Positions 35,517-44,961 of a DNA stretch of 64,000 nucleotides are shown here, piece after piece. The notes below the pieces were generated by a model. It had not been told where the DNA came from, ran no database searches, and saw only the letters and a list, made by a program, of their open reading frames with translations. The DNA comes from Pseudomonas sp. MIACH (lineage in GTDB: Bacteria > Pseudomonadota > Gammaproteobacteria > Pseudomonadales > Pseudomonadaceae): contig NZ_LHVO01000027.1 of assembly GCF_001269925.1 (NCBI RefSeq), positions 62,001 through 126,000 on the forward strand, read 5' to 3'. Each line of letters opens with the position of its first letter. Position 1 is the first letter of the stretch. Position numbers and translations under genes: made by a program.

Positions 35517-36556
35517 TGAGTGATAAACGGTCTGAGTCTTTGAGGTCGAAGGGCGATATTGGATATGCCCTGGAAGTAACAAAAGCGATGCAAGGATTCA
35601 CAGTTTCAAAAGAGATTTTCCAGATCGGTGATGCTGTCAGAGCCTTGACCGAAAGCATGGGAATATTCAAGCGTAGTGAGGATTTTCAAAAGATAGGTTC
35701 GGTGGCCAAAGCGTTATCTGTCCCAGTCCAGCCTCTTGGTATTGCTGCGAATTCATCTATTGGTTTGGCTATGAAAGCACTAAACCAGTCGTCCATAGGA
35801 CTGACCATGAAAGCACTGAGTCAGTCGCCTATTGGTATTGCTATGAAAGCTGTAAGCCAGATGAACCATGAGCTCAATATCTCAAAGTCACTCATAGCTG
35901 CGGCGAAAGCGGTTGATTCCATTGGGGTAAATCAAAGGTACATTTCCGAGTTTTTAAATTCGTCGATAAATTCTGAGCTTTTCGAGTTGATCCGATCTGG
36001 GGATATATCAGCTGCTCAGATAGTTTCCGGGTTCGAAGAGGCAGTTGCTGTTGTTGGAGAAATTGATGACTTCTCCAAGGTGACGCGGCAGGTCAATGAC
36101 TCTGATGTCCCACAAGAGGTAGTTAAGGCTTTTCAAAATAGTGGGAGCTTAAAAGGGGCGTCCCAGGCGGCGCTGGTGTATTTCTTGTGCCTCATGCTGT
36201 CGGCATTCACCAAGGATCCGATAGGCTCCATAAATAAAGGTTTCGAACTACAACGGAATCTTTCAGGTCTTTTTACCAGCGTTGAAACTCCTGCTGACGC
36301 TCGTGCAATAGCCCGTCACTTGCCCTCTGGGGCGAATAAAAGCGATTTAATCGGGTTTAGGATCGTCACGGGGTCGGATGTCTATCTGATGGATGATCCT
36401 AGTAGGCAGGCTGAGGCCGTGCTCAAAATCCGGATTGGATCATTGGTGCAGGTGCTTGACTCCACTGACCGGGCCTGGCTTTACGTATCGGTAGTGATGG
36501 ATGACGAGCTGTATGAGGGCTGGATTTTGCGGAGTTACACGAAGCGTATTGAGTGA
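35516..36556 (+). CDS. Unknown 346-aa membrane/SH3-like protein coupled to the integrase
   Basis: The ATG at 35516 shares its A with the TGA of the integrase fragment, behind AAGGAGCGG, so translation is probably coupled. Layout: three 12-residue repeats at 80-115 (SSIGLAMKALNQ, SSIGLTMKALSQ, SPIGIAMKAVSQ), a helical middle, one probable membrane helix (~218-231), and a C-terminal bacterial SH3-like domain (~282-344, VTGSDVYLMDDPS... EGWILRS). Base composition is more AT-rich than the core. No family is recognised. Position next to the integrase and attR is a classic cargo or defence-gene spot. Confidence 0.75.
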   Translation: MSDKRSESLRSKGDIGYALEVTKAMQGFTVSKEIFQIGDAVRALTESMGIFKRSEDFQKIGSVAKALSVPVQPLGIAANSSIGLAMKALNQSSIGLTMKALSQSPIGIAMKAVSQMNHELNISKSLIAAAKAVDSIGVNQRYISEFLNSSINSELFELIRSGDISAAQIVSGFEEAVAVVGEIDDFSKVTRQVNDSDVPQEVVKAFQNSGSLKGASQAALVYFLCLMLSAFTKDPIGSINKGFELQRNLSGLFTSVETPADARAIARHLPSGANKSDLIGFRIVTGSDVYLMDDPSRQAEAVLKIRIGSLVQVLDSTDRAWLYVSVVMDDELYEGWILRSYTKRIE

Positions 36557-36568
36557 GCGCTTTAGCAT

Positions 36569-36588
36569 GTGTGGACGGTTTGTGGACG
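36569..36588 (+). repeat. Putative integrase arm-type repeat, right
   Basis: GTGTGGACGGTTTGTGGACG repeats TGTGGACG twice, 11 bases apart, matching 26838-26857 at 19 of 20 positions in the same orientation. It lies 55 bases inside attR. Confidence 0.6.
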
Positions 36589-36642
36589 TAAAGCAGATTT
36601 TGGCAGTTTTCAGCGTGACTTCTCAACGCTTCAAAAACGACG

Positions 36643-36718
36643 AAAGCCGCGCAATGCGCGGCTTTCGAATTGGTGGGCCCACACGGACTTGAACCGTGGA
36701 CCAAAGGATTATGAGTCC
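36643..36718. repeat. attR: 76-bp direct repeat overlapping tRNA-Ile 3' half
   Basis: Identical to 26673-26748. It comprises the tRNA terminator palindrome and the 3' 48 bases of the functional tRNA gene, so insertion leaves the tRNA whole. Confidence 0.95.
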
Positions 36719-36747
36719 TCTGCTCTGACCAACTGAGCTATAGGCCC
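36671..36747 (-). tRNA. tRNA-Ile with CAU anticodon (lysidine type)
   Basis: 77 nt with encoded CCA. The 7-bp acceptor stem GGGCCTA pairs with TGGGCCC by Watson-Crick and G-U pairs in its outer part, D-arm AGCTCAGTTGGTCAGAGC, anticodon loop CTCATAA and T-arm GTTCAAGTC are clear. The CAU anticodon reads Met by default, but body features match the tRNA-Ile2 type whose cytidine is modified by TilS to read AUA. It serves as the island's attachment site. Confidence 0.88.
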
Positions 36748-36762
36748 TCAGTAGGTCGCGGA

Positions 36763-39700
36763 TTATAACGATGGTTTCTTCACTGTGCTATCCGAAAAAT
36801 CCTCAATGCTCCTGCGAAGGAAGGTAGCCGCAAAAAGCTCGGGCGGTAGAGGCAGGCTCACGATGTAGCCCTGCATCTGTTGGCAGCCTTCTGCGGCAAG
36901 GAAGGCTTGCTGTGCCGGGTTCTCCACGCCCTCGGCGATGATGGTGAATTGCATGCTGTGGCCCAAGGCGATGATGGCGCGCACGATGGCGGCGTCGTGG
37001 GGGTCGTCGGGCAGGCCGCGGACGAAGGACTGGTCGATCTTCAGGAAGTCCAGCGGCAACCGTTTGAGGTAGCTGAGGGATGAGTAGCCGGTGCCGAAGT
37101 CATCAATTGCCAGTTGTACACCCAGGTGTTTGAGCTGGTGCAGCACCTCCAGGGCTTCTTCGGCCTGGCTCATGATGAAGTTTTCGGTGATCTCCAGTTG
37201 CAGGCAGCCGGGTTCGAGGCGGTAATCATGCAACAGCTGTTCGATCCGACCCAGCAAACCGGGGTGGCGCAGTTGCGCGCCGGCAAGGTTGACCGATAGC
37301 GGACCGAAGTTATCGAAGGTGGTCTGCCAGGCGTGCATTTGCAGGCAGGCCTGCTCAAGCACCCAGTCGCCAATCTGCAGGATCATGCCGTTCTCTTCGG
37401 CCAGGGCAATGAAGTGTTCGGGCGATACATCGCCAAAGGTGGGGTGGTGCCAGCGGATCAAGGCTTCGGCGCCGATCAGTGCTTGCGTTTCCAGGCTCAG
37501 TTTTGGTTGGTAATAGAGGCTCAACTCATCACGTTCGATAGCACGCCGCAGTTCGTGCTCCAGGGCCACGCGCTCGTTGGCCTGGGCTGTCAGGTCGCGG
37601 GTGTAGCTTTCGACCCGGTTACGGCCCTTGGCCTTGGAGCGGTACATCGCGGCGTCGGCGTTCTTGACCAGCGTAGCGACGTCGGTCCCGTCCTGGGGGT
37701 ACAGGCTGGTGCCGATGCTGGCACTGATGAAGAACTCGTGTTCGCCGGCCTGGAACGGCGGGGTGAAGCAGGCCAGCAGCTTATTGGCCAGGTATTCGGC
37801 GTCGCTGGCGTGTTGCAGGCCGGGTAGCAGAATGATGAATTCATCGCCGCCCAGGCGCGCGACGGTATCGATGTCACGCAGTTGTTCCTTGAGGCGTACG
37901 GCGATGTCTTTGAGCAGCAGGTCGCCGATCGGGTGGCCAAGGCTGTCGTTGATGTGTTTGAAGCGGTCCAGGTCGAGAAACAGCACCGCGCCTTGTTTAC
38001 CGGTTTCCTGATGACCGTTGAGGGCCGCCTGCAACCGACTTTCAAATAACGTGCGGTTGGGCAGGCCGGTTAGTGGATCGTGGTGCGCTTGATAGTCGAG
38101 GCGTGCCTGGGCGAGCTTGAGACTGGAGATGTCGGCAAACACGGCGACAAAGTGCGTGATCAACTGGTCGCGGTTGCGCACGGCGCTGATGGTCAGCCAG
38201 CTGGGGTACAACTCGCCGTTCTTGCGGCGGTTGGAGATCTCGCCCTGCCAATGACCTTGGGCTGTCAGTTGGTGCCACATGGCGGCATAGAAGGCACTGT
38301 CATGCAAGCCGGAGGCGAGCAGGCGCGGGGTCTGGCCAAGGGCTTCGGCTTCGCTGTAGCCGGTGATCTCGCTGAAGGCGCGGTTTACGGCGCTGATGTT
38401 CTGGCGGGTGTCGGTGATCAATACGCCTTCGGCGGTACTCTCGAAGACTGTCGCGGCCTGTTGTAGTTTTTCCTGCATCAGTTGGCGCTCGGTGATGTCC
38501 CGGGCGATGGTGAGCATGCAGGCTTCACCGGCGATTGGCAGTGGGCGGCTGGAGACTTCACACAGCCGAATCTGTCCGTCGCTGCGGCGTATGTGGCAAA
38601 TGAAGTCACGCACAAATCCATCCCGATGCATCAATTCCAGCATGTGCTTGCGTTCGTTGAGGTCGACCCAGATGCCCAGGTCCAGGGTCGACTGGTCGAG
38701 GGATGCCGCGCTGTTGAAGCCGGTGATGCGACTGAAACCATCGTTCACTTCAATCAGCAGGCCGTCACGCTGGCGGCTTAACAGCAGGCCGTCGGGAGAG
38801 GCATGAAAGGCCTTGGCGAATTTCTCTTCGGAGATTTGCAGTTGCTGCTGGGTTTCTTTGAGCTGGGTGATGTCGCGCACTACCACGACGATGGCTTCAG
38901 TGGTGTCGAGTTGAAACGGTTCGGCGGAAATCAGGCCGGTAAAGGATTGGCCGTTGCTACGCAGAAAAGGCATTTCCAGGTTTCGGATGCTGGTGGTCTG
39001 CACGCGTTGCAACAGGTCCGGGCCGATGCCCGGGATGCCCCAGATATTCAGCGCTGTCGCGGTTTTGCCAATCACCTCTTCGGCCTTCAGGCCCACTTGA
39101 TCCTCAAACGCCTTGTTGACCTCCAGCAGGCAACCGTCGGCCAGCCTTGCGATCACTAAAATATCCGGGCATTGCTGGAACACCGAGGCAAACTTCTGCT
39201 CGGACAACTGCAAGGCTTCCTCGGTGCGCTTGGCCTCGCTGATATCAATCATCAAACCGCGCAGTACGGGCTCATGGCCGTGTTCGATCAGGCTGACAAT
39301 ATCGCGTACCCACAGGCAACGGCCGTCGGCGGTAATCACCCGGTAATCAACACTGTGGTCGCGGTTGGCGCGGGTTTCGCGGTAGCAATAGGCTTCGGTG
39401 CGGATAAGGTCGGCGGGGTGAATGATGTTGCGCCAGAAGCCCGGAATGAGCCAATGGGCGCGCGGGTAACCGAGCAGATCCTCGGCATGGGGTGACACAT
39501 AGCTGTAGGTGAAATCGCTGACGCTGGCTTCCCAGGCGATGGCGGACAGGCTCTCCACCAGGCCGCGATAATGGTATTCGCTGCTGCGCAATTCCTGTTC
39601 GAGGGCGACGCGGCGGGAAATTTCCGAACTCAGCCGGCGATTGATCCGAATAACGACGCCCAATACCGTGCTTAGCAGCAGCACGGCGGGCAGCCCGTAC

Positions 39701-40506
39701 ATCAGCAGGTCGCTCCAGAAGGTGCGGTTATCGGTGAACCTACCCACCCAGTGTTGCTGAATGGCGTTGGTCTCGGTCGGGCTGAGGTCGGCAAGGACTT
39801 TATCCAGGATACCCACCAGCATTTTGTCGTCTCGTGGCACTCCCATCGCCAATTGATAGCGGTAGGGCGTTTCACCGCTGACGTACAGGCCGTCAAGCTT
39901 GAGTTCGCGCAGGCTCCAGACGCTGGAAGCCAGGTCGCTGACCACGGCATCCACTTCGCCAGTGGCCAGTGCTTGCAGCGTGGAGCTGACGTTGGGCAGG
40001 GCCACCAGGTTGAGGTCGGGGTGGTGGGTACGCAATAGCTCGTGGGGGGCGTAGTTTTCCACCACGGCGACCTTCAGCCCGTAAAGGTCCTTGAGATTGC
40101 GCGGCCGTGCCCCGCCTTCGTGGGCAAGGATGACCATCGGAAAGTCGATATACGGCCGCGTGAAGGCCAGGTAGTTCTGGCGTTCCGGGGTCGACATGAT
40201 ACTGGGAACAAGGTCGAGCTGATTGCTGCGCGCCATATCCAGCACAACGCCCCAGCTCGATGGCTCGATCAGCTTTACCCTGACACCCAGGCGGTCCTGG
40301 ATCAGGCGTACATAATCTGCCGACAAGCCCAAGTAGCGGCCATCTTCATCACGGTATTCGAACGGTGGCCATGAGGCGTCCACCCCAAGGCGCAGCTCCT
40401 GATGGTCCGCCAGCCAGCTACGCTCATCATCGGTAAGAGTCAACGCGCCAGCCGTTGCGGTCCAGGTCAGCAGCGACAGCAGTATCACGGTCGGCAATCT
40501 GGGCAT
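36763..40506 (-). CDS. rmcA: RmcA-type c-di-GMP turnover sensor (SBP-PAS-GGDEF-EAL)
   Basis: 1247 residues. A signal peptide (1-21) is followed by a periplasmic solute-binding domain (~30-265, LRLGVDASWPPFEYRDEDGRYLG), a membrane helix (~270-293), about four PAS domains (~320-810), GGDEF (~815-980, ARLGGDEFIILLP intact) and EAL (~990-1240, EALIRWHHP and DDFGTGYSSL intact). By architecture and position beside the tRNA and rpoD it matches PA0575/RmcA, which lowers c-di-GMP in response to redox state. Substrates of the periplasmic domain here are not known. Confidence 0.88.
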   Translation of the reverse strand: MPRLPTVILLSLLTWTATAGALTLTDDERSWLADHQELRLGVDASWPPFEYRDEDGRYLGLSADYVRLIQDRLGVRVKLIEPSSWGVVLDMARSNQLDLVPSIMSTPERQNYLAFTRPYIDFPMVILAHEGGARPRNLKDLYGLKVAVVENYAPHELLRTHHPDLNLVALPNVSSTLQALATGEVDAVVSDLASSVWSLRELKLDGLYVSGETPYRYQLAMGVPRDDKMLVGILDKVLADLSPTETNAIQQHWVGRFTDNRTFWSDLLMYGLPAVLLLSTVLGVVIRINRRLSSEISRRVALEQELRSSEYHYRGLVESLSAIAWEASVSDFTYSYVSPHAEDLLGYPRAHWLIPGFWRNIIHPADLIRTEAYCYRETRANRDHSVDYRVITADGRCLWVRDIVSLIEHGHEPVLRGLMIDISEAKRTEEALQLSEQKFASVFQQCPDILVIARLADGCLLEVNKAFEDQVGLKAEEVIGKTATALNIWGIPGIGPDLLQRVQTTSIRNLEMPFLRSNGQSFTGLISAEPFQLDTTEAIVVVVRDITQLKETQQQLQISEEKFAKAFHASPDGLLLSRQRDGLLIEVNDGFSRITGFNSAASLDQSTLDLGIWVDLNERKHMLELMHRDGFVRDFICHIRRSDGQIRLCEVSSRPLPIAGEACMLTIARDITERQLMQEKLQQAATVFESTAEGVLITDTRQNISAVNRAFSEITGYSEAEALGQTPRLLASGLHDSAFYAAMWHQLTAQGHWQGEISNRRKNGELYPSWLTISAVRNRDQLITHFVAVFADISSLKLAQARLDYQAHHDPLTGLPNRTLFESRLQAALNGHQETGKQGAVLFLDLDRFKHINDSLGHPIGDLLLKDIAVRLKEQLRDIDTVARLGGDEFIILLPGLQHASDAEYLANKLLACFTPPFQAGEHEFFISASIGTSLYPQDGTDVATLVKNADAAMYRSKAKGRNRVESYTRDLTAQANERVALEHELRRAIERDELSLYYQPKLSLETQALIGAEALIRWHHPTFGDVSPEHFIALAEENGMILQIGDWVLEQACLQMHAWQTTFDNFGPLSVNLAGAQLRHPGLLGRIEQLLHDYRLEPGCLQLEITENFIMSQAEEALEVLHQLKHLGVQLAIDDFGTGYSSLSYLKRLPLDFLKIDQSFVRGLPDDPHDAAIVRAIIALGHSMQFTIIAEGVENPAQQAFLAAEGCQQMQGYIVSLPLPPELFAATFLRRSIEDFSDSTVKKPSL

Positions 40507-40598
40507 AACGGTCTCGTTATGGCACGGGGAATGTTTCGAGTGTAGACGGGCATTGCGGGAGAGGGGATTCGCGCGGGATTTTATCTGTACAAAGCAAA

Positions 40599-40620
40599 AC
40601 CCCCGGCCTGGGCCGGGGGT
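40599..40620 (-). terminator. rpoD operon terminator
   Basis: ACCCCCGGCC-TG-GGCCGGGGGT forms a near-perfect GC-rich hairpin; on the minus strand TTTTGCTTTG follows. It starts just after the rpoD stop. Confidence 0.88.
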
Positions 40621-40627
40621 TCTGGTG

Positions 40628-42478
40628 TCACTCGTCGAGGAAGGAGCGTAGATGCTCGCTTCGCGTCGGGTGGCGCAACTTGCGCAACGCCTTGGCTTCG
40701 ATCTGACGGATCCGCTCGCGGGTCACGTCAAACTGCTTACCGACTTCCTCAAGGGTGTGGTCGGTATTCATGTCGATGCCGAAACGCATGCGCAGTACCT
40801 TGGCTTCACGGGCAGTGAGGCCGGACAGTACGTCGCGGGTCGCTTCTTTAAGGCTCTCAACAGTGGCGACATCGATTGGCGACTGCATGGTCGAGTCTTC
40901 GATGAAGTCACCCAGGTGGGAGTCTTCGTCATCACCGATCGGGGTTTCCATGGAGATCGGCTCTTTAGCGATCTTCAATACCTTGCGGATTTTATCCTCA
41001 GGCATTTCCATGCGTTCACCCAGCTCTTCCGGGGTCGGTTCGCGACCCATTTCCTGCAACATCTGCCGGGAAATACGGTTGAGCTTGTTGATGGTCTCGA
41101 TCATGTGCACCGGAATACGGATGGTGCGGGCCTGGTCGGCGATCGAGCGAGTGATCGCCTGACGGATCCACCAGGTGGCATAAGTCGAGAACTTGTAGCC
41201 GCGACGGTATTCGAACTTGTCCACAGCCTTCATCAAGCCGATGTTGCCTTCCTGGATCAGATCGAGGAATTGCAGGCCACGGTTGGTGTACTTCTTGGCA
41301 ATGGAGATCACCAGACGCAAGTTCGCTTCAACCATTTCTTTCTTCGCGCGGCGGGCCTTGGCCTCACCGATCGACATGCGACGGTTGATGTCCTTGATCT
41401 CGGCAATCGTCAGACCGGTTTCGGTCTCAAGTGCAGTCAGCTTCTGCTGGCAACGGATGATATCCGGCTGCAGGCGGCCAATGGCTTCAGCGTACTTCGC
41501 CTTGCCTTTGGCCAGAGCATCGCTCCAGCTTTCGTCAACTTCGTTGCCCGGGAACTGGCGCAGGAAGTCGGTACGCGGCATGCGCGCATCACGGACACAG
41601 AGCTGCATGATCGCACGCTCTTGTGCACGCAGACGCTCAAGGGCGCTACGAACGCGTTCAACCAGGCCTTCGAATTGCTTCGGTACCAGCTTGATCGGCA
41701 TGAACAGCTCTGCCAGCGCCAGCAGCTCGGCAATTGCCAGCTTGTTGGAGCGACCGTGCTTTTTCAGGGCCTTGCGGGTGATTTCCATTTGATCGGAAAC
41801 CGCACCGAAACGCTGGGCGGCGATGATCGGGTCTGGACCGCTTTCGACTTCGTCTTCGTCATCACTGCTGGCTTCAGCGTCGTCGTCTTCGGTGTCATCG
41901 TCCGCTTTCGCGGCTTTGGCATCGACAGGCGGCGGTACTTCGGCGGCAGGCGGCGCAATACCGTCATCCGGGTCGATATAACCGCTCAGGACGTCGGACA
42001 GGCGGCCACCTTCGGTGGTGACGCGAGTGTACTCGGAGAGAATGTGGTCAACCGTGCCAGGGAAGTGCGCGATTGCGCCCATCACTTCACGGATGCCCTC
42101 TTCGATACGCTTGGCGATTTCGATCTCGCCTTCGCGTGTCAGCAACTCGACGGTACCCATTTCACGCATATACATGCGCACAGGGTCAGTCGTGCGACCG
42201 ATGTCGGTCTCCACCGCGGCCAACGCGGCAGCGGCTTCTTCAGCGGCTGCCTCGTCGGTATCGGCGTCGGCCAACATAAGGGCGTCCGCATCCGGAGCAC
42301 TCTCGTGTACGGGGATCCCCATGTCATTAATCATGCGGATGATGTCTTCCACCTGCTCAGGATCTGAAATATCCTCAGGCAGGTGATCGTTGACCTCTGC
42401 GTAAGTCAGATACTTCTGCTCACGACCAAGGGTGATCAACTCTTTGATACGAGACTGCTGTTGCGCTTTTCCGGACAT
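40628..42478 (-). CDS. rpoD: RNA polymerase primary sigma factor (sigma70)
   Basis: 616 residues. Region 1.1 is at the N-terminus ([23 protein letters not shown]), an acidic non-conserved insert around 190-215, region 2 with [29 protein letters not shown], and region 4 HTH ending [29 protein letters not shown]. It directs housekeeping transcription. It is the last gene of the rpsU-dnaG-rpoD cluster, 67 bases after dnaG. Confidence 0.98.
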   Translation of the reverse strand: MSGKAQQQSRIKELITLGREQKYLTYAEVNDHLPEDISDPEQVEDIIRMINDMGIPVHESAPDADALMLADADTDEAAAEEAAAALAAVETDIGRTTDPVRMYMREMGTVELLTREGEIEIAKRIEEGIREVMGAIAHFPGTVDHILSEYTRVTTEGGRLSDVLSGYIDPDDGIAPPAAEVPPPVDAKAAKADDDTEDDDAEASSDDEDEVESGPDPIIAAQRFGAVSDQMEITRKALKKHGRSNKLAIAELLALAELFMPIKLVPKQFEGLVERVRSALERLRAQERAIMQLCVRDARMPRTDFLRQFPGNEVDESWSDALAKGKAKYAEAIGRLQPDIIRCQQKLTALETETGLTIAEIKDINRRMSIGEAKARRAKKEMVEANLRLVISIAKKYTNRGLQFLDLIQEGNIGLMKAVDKFEYRRGYKFSTYATWWIRQAITRSIADQARTIRIPVHMIETINKLNRISRQMLQEMGREPTPEELGERMEMPEDKIRKVLKIAKEPISMETPIGDDEDSHLGDFIEDSTMQSPIDVATVESLKEATRDVLSGLTAREAKVLRMRFGIDMNTDHTLEEVGKQFDVTRERIRQIEAKALRKLRHPTRSEHLRSFLDE

Positions 42479-42545
42479 AACACCCTATCCACTGAAGGTC
42501 TTGGCGGGCAAAAAACAAGCCGAGGATTATACCCGAGCTATGACC

Positions 42546-44516
42546 TCACACGCCAGCTGAGGTCGGGTTTGATGCGGAAACATTCTGTTTTAAGAGGTCG
42601 CGCATCTGTTTTGCTATCTGAATTTGCTCTTCAGCCGATAATCCCGGCTGCCTCGCTCTCTTGATGAGTTCATCGAGGGTCTGCGTGTGCTGACCCGCGG
42701 ATAACCTAGTAATGGTGTCTAAAAACTGTTGTTCAAGGTTGTCGCCGTCAATTAGCCACTCCTTTTCTGCGAGTGCTTTCAATAAGCGACCTTGTTCCGT
42801 GCCATGCCAGCGAGCCATCAACTGAATTGAGTTTAGCTTAGGATTTTTCTGCACGGCCTCGATCAGCGCGATCAGCACCTGAGCGTAGGTATTGCTCGCG
42901 TTGGCAAAATGGTCAGCGCTTTCAACCTTGCCCGCCAATTGCGGATGATGGATAAGGGTGCGCAGGGCAATCAGCGTCGGCGCTTCTACGGCAACCGGGG
43001 TGCGCGGGGCATAGGCCTCATCGCGATCACCGCGCTTGCCATTTTTGTTCCAGGGTTTCTTGTCCCATTTCTTGCCGCCGGCACCGGGTTTCTTCGGCGT
43101 CCATTCCTGTTGGGGCGCGTATGCCTCCTGGGGTTGATGGAAATCGGCGTAGTCCGGCATGGCGTCATAATCCATGCCTGGGTCGTAGGCAGGCGGCGCG
43201 TCCTGCGGTGCGCTGTGCACCAGCTGGCTGACGGCTTCGCCACTCAGTCCTGTGATTTCCTGCAGGCGTTGGCGCATCAAGGTGCGCAGGTTCGCGCCTG
43301 GAACCTTGTCGATCAATGGCGCCGCAAGGGTGGCCATGTGGGCCTTGCCTTCGAGGGAGCGCGGGTCGGCTTCCTCGGTCAGTTGCTGGAAGAAATAATC
43401 CGCCAGTGGCTGCGCGTGTTGATTGATGCGTGCCCGGAATGCGTCGGTGCCTTCGGAGCGCACCAGGGTATCCGGGTCTTCCCCTTCAGGCAGGAACAGG
43501 AAGCGCGCGCGGCGCCCATCCTGCAGGCTCGGCAGCGTGGCTTCGAGTGCGCGCCAGGCGGCGTTGCGGCCGGCCTGGTCGCCATCGAAACAGAACAGCA
43601 CGCTGGGCACTACGCGAAACAGGCGCTTCAAATGCTCTTCGCTGGTGGCGGTGCCAAGGGTGGCCACGGCATTGCGCAGACCTTGTTGGGCCAGGGCGAT
43701 AACGTCCATATAGCCTTCAACCACGATGATTTCATCGAGATTTCGATTGTTCTTGCGCGCCTCAAACAGGCCGTACAGCTCTTGGCCCTTGTGGAATACC
43801 GGGGTTTCCGGGGAGTTCAGGTACTTGGGCTTGTCATCCCCCAGCACCCGGCCACCGAAGGCGATGATGCGGCCACGGCTGTCGCGGATCGGGAACATCA
43901 CGCGGTCGCGGAAGCGGTCGTAGCGCTTGCCGGTCTCGGCGTTCTCAACCAAAAGGCCGGCGTCGATCATGGCTTTTTGCTGCAGGGTGTCGCTGCTCAG
44001 GTGCTTGTACAGATTGTCCCAGCCTGGCGGGGCGAAGCCGAGACCGAAGTCGCGGGCGATTTCGCCGGTCAGGCCGCGACCCTTGAGGTAATCAACGGCG
44101 GCCTTGCGCTGCGGATGGCTTTTAAGTGCCTGGCGGTAAAAGTCGGCAGCGGCGGTGAGCAGTGGGTACAGCGGCGAGTCAGTGGGTTGCCGTGGTTTAT
44201 GCGGGCGGCCACTTTCTTCGCGGGGGACTTCCATGCCGGCGGCTTTCGCCAGGTCCTCGATAGCCTGGGGGAAATCCAGGTTGTCGTGATCCATCAGGAA
44301 GCCGAGGGCGTTGCCGCCCGCGCCGCAGCCGAAGCAGTAGTAGAACTGCTTGTCGGGGCTGACGCTGAATGACGGGGTCTTTTCCTTGTGGAACGGGCAG
44401 CAGGCTGTGTAGTTTTTGCCGGCTTTCTTCAGTTGCAGGCGCGAGCTGACAACATCGACGATGTCGGTGCGGTTCAGAAGGTCGTCAATAAAGCTCTGGG
44501 GAATCAGCCCGGCCAT
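42546..44516 (-). CDS. dnaG: DNA primase
   Basis: 656 residues. The N-terminal zinc-binding domain (CCPFHKEKTPSF, YYCFGCGAGGNALGFLMD) is followed by the TOPRIM catalytic core (VVEGYMDVIAL, CFDGDQAGRNAAWRALE) and a DnaB-binding C-terminus. A low-complexity linker rich in P, K and Y (~430-500) separates core and C-terminus. It makes RNA primers for replication. Confidence 0.98.
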   Translation of the reverse strand: MAGLIPQSFIDDLLNRTDIVDVVSSRLQLKKAGKNYTACCPFHKEKTPSFSVSPDKQFYYCFGCGAGGNALGFLMDHDNLDFPQAIEDLAKAAGMEVPREESGRPHKPRQPTDSPLYPLLTAAADFYRQALKSHPQRKAAVDYLKGRGLTGEIARDFGLGFAPPGWDNLYKHLSSDTLQQKAMIDAGLLVENAETGKRYDRFRDRVMFPIRDSRGRIIAFGGRVLGDDKPKYLNSPETPVFHKGQELYGLFEARKNNRNLDEIIVVEGYMDVIALAQQGLRNAVATLGTATSEEHLKRLFRVVPSVLFCFDGDQAGRNAAWRALEATLPSLQDGRRARFLFLPEGEDPDTLVRSEGTDAFRARINQHAQPLADYFFQQLTEEADPRSLEGKAHMATLAAPLIDKVPGANLRTLMRQRLQEITGLSGEAVSQLVHSAPQDAPPAYDPGMDYDAMPDYADFHQPQEAYAPQQEWTPKKPGAGGKKWDKKPWNKNGKRGDRDEAYAPRTPVAVEAPTLIALRTLIHHPQLAGKVESADHFANASNTYAQVLIALIEAVQKNPKLNSIQLMARWHGTEQGRLLKALAEKEWLIDGDNLEQQFLDTITRLSAGQHTQTLDELIKRARQPGLSAEEQIQIAKQMRDLLKQNVSASNPTSAGV

Positions 44517-44961
44517 GGCGTTCTCGTCATCACTGCGTGTAAATGAGTGCCCGTGAAGTGCTCAAGCGCACGTGTCGAATGGCTCGACCATCAATCGTCT
44601 GCTTGGGCTGTCAGGAAGTGTATCTGCCGAACATTCACTGACGTTAATTTCAATCAGCTTTTCGGCGTAGAAATGTTGCCCGGGAGTCCGGCGTTGGCCA
44701 ATGGTGGCCTCGGATGCTCATCGGTGGGCACAGCCGATACAGTTGATCGCCTGCTTATAAAATGAGTGTGCTCGTCAGTAGCCTTGTTAGGCTCGTCAGA
44801 AGAGACGTGCACCGCTGGCAAAAGAGCCAGTCCTGACGTTTGAAGCAGTTGTATCAGTCGCGTGTGCGGCGTCAACGATGAAGCATCAAGCGATATCCGC
44901 AAATGCCAACAGCCCGGCTGAGGGCCGGGCTTGGCAGAAGCTTGCTACGAACGTCTGTGTA
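44517..44961. other. Long spacer between rpsU and dnaG without a gene
   Basis: 445 bases with no credible coding sequence on either strand. In other pseudomonads a GatB/YqeY-domain gene often lies at this place. No trace of its protein is recognisable here. The spacer should contain the dnaG promoter. Confidence 0.7.
44911..44931 (-). terminator. Hairpin after rpsU
   Basis: AGCCCGGC-CCTCA-GCCGGGCT is a perfect 8-bp stem 30 bases beyond the rpsU stop. No T-tract follows, so it may be a partial terminator or an RNA stability element, as in the enterobacterial counterpart of this operon. Confidence 0.6.

Larger units (their letters stand above)
26673..36718. mobile_element. Integrative element in tRNA-Ile(CAU), ~10 kb
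   Basis: The element lies between two perfect 76-bp direct repeats exactly 9,970 bases apart. The right repeat covers the 3' 48 bases of an intact tRNA-Ile gene plus its downstream terminator palindrome. The left copy carries only that tRNA 3' part. Inside are putative arm-type integrase sites, a 5'-truncated integrase reading toward the tRNA, phage tail and methyltransferase genes, and two toxin/antitoxin-like pairs. The mix of phage parts suggests a decayed prophage or satellite that has gathered cargo. With the integrase truncated, it is probably unable to move by itself. Confidence 0.9.

Noticed and set aside
44654..44902. 82-codon minus-strand frame in the rpsU-dnaG spacer
   Set aside because: No ribosome site, no family and no resemblance to YqeY proteins.
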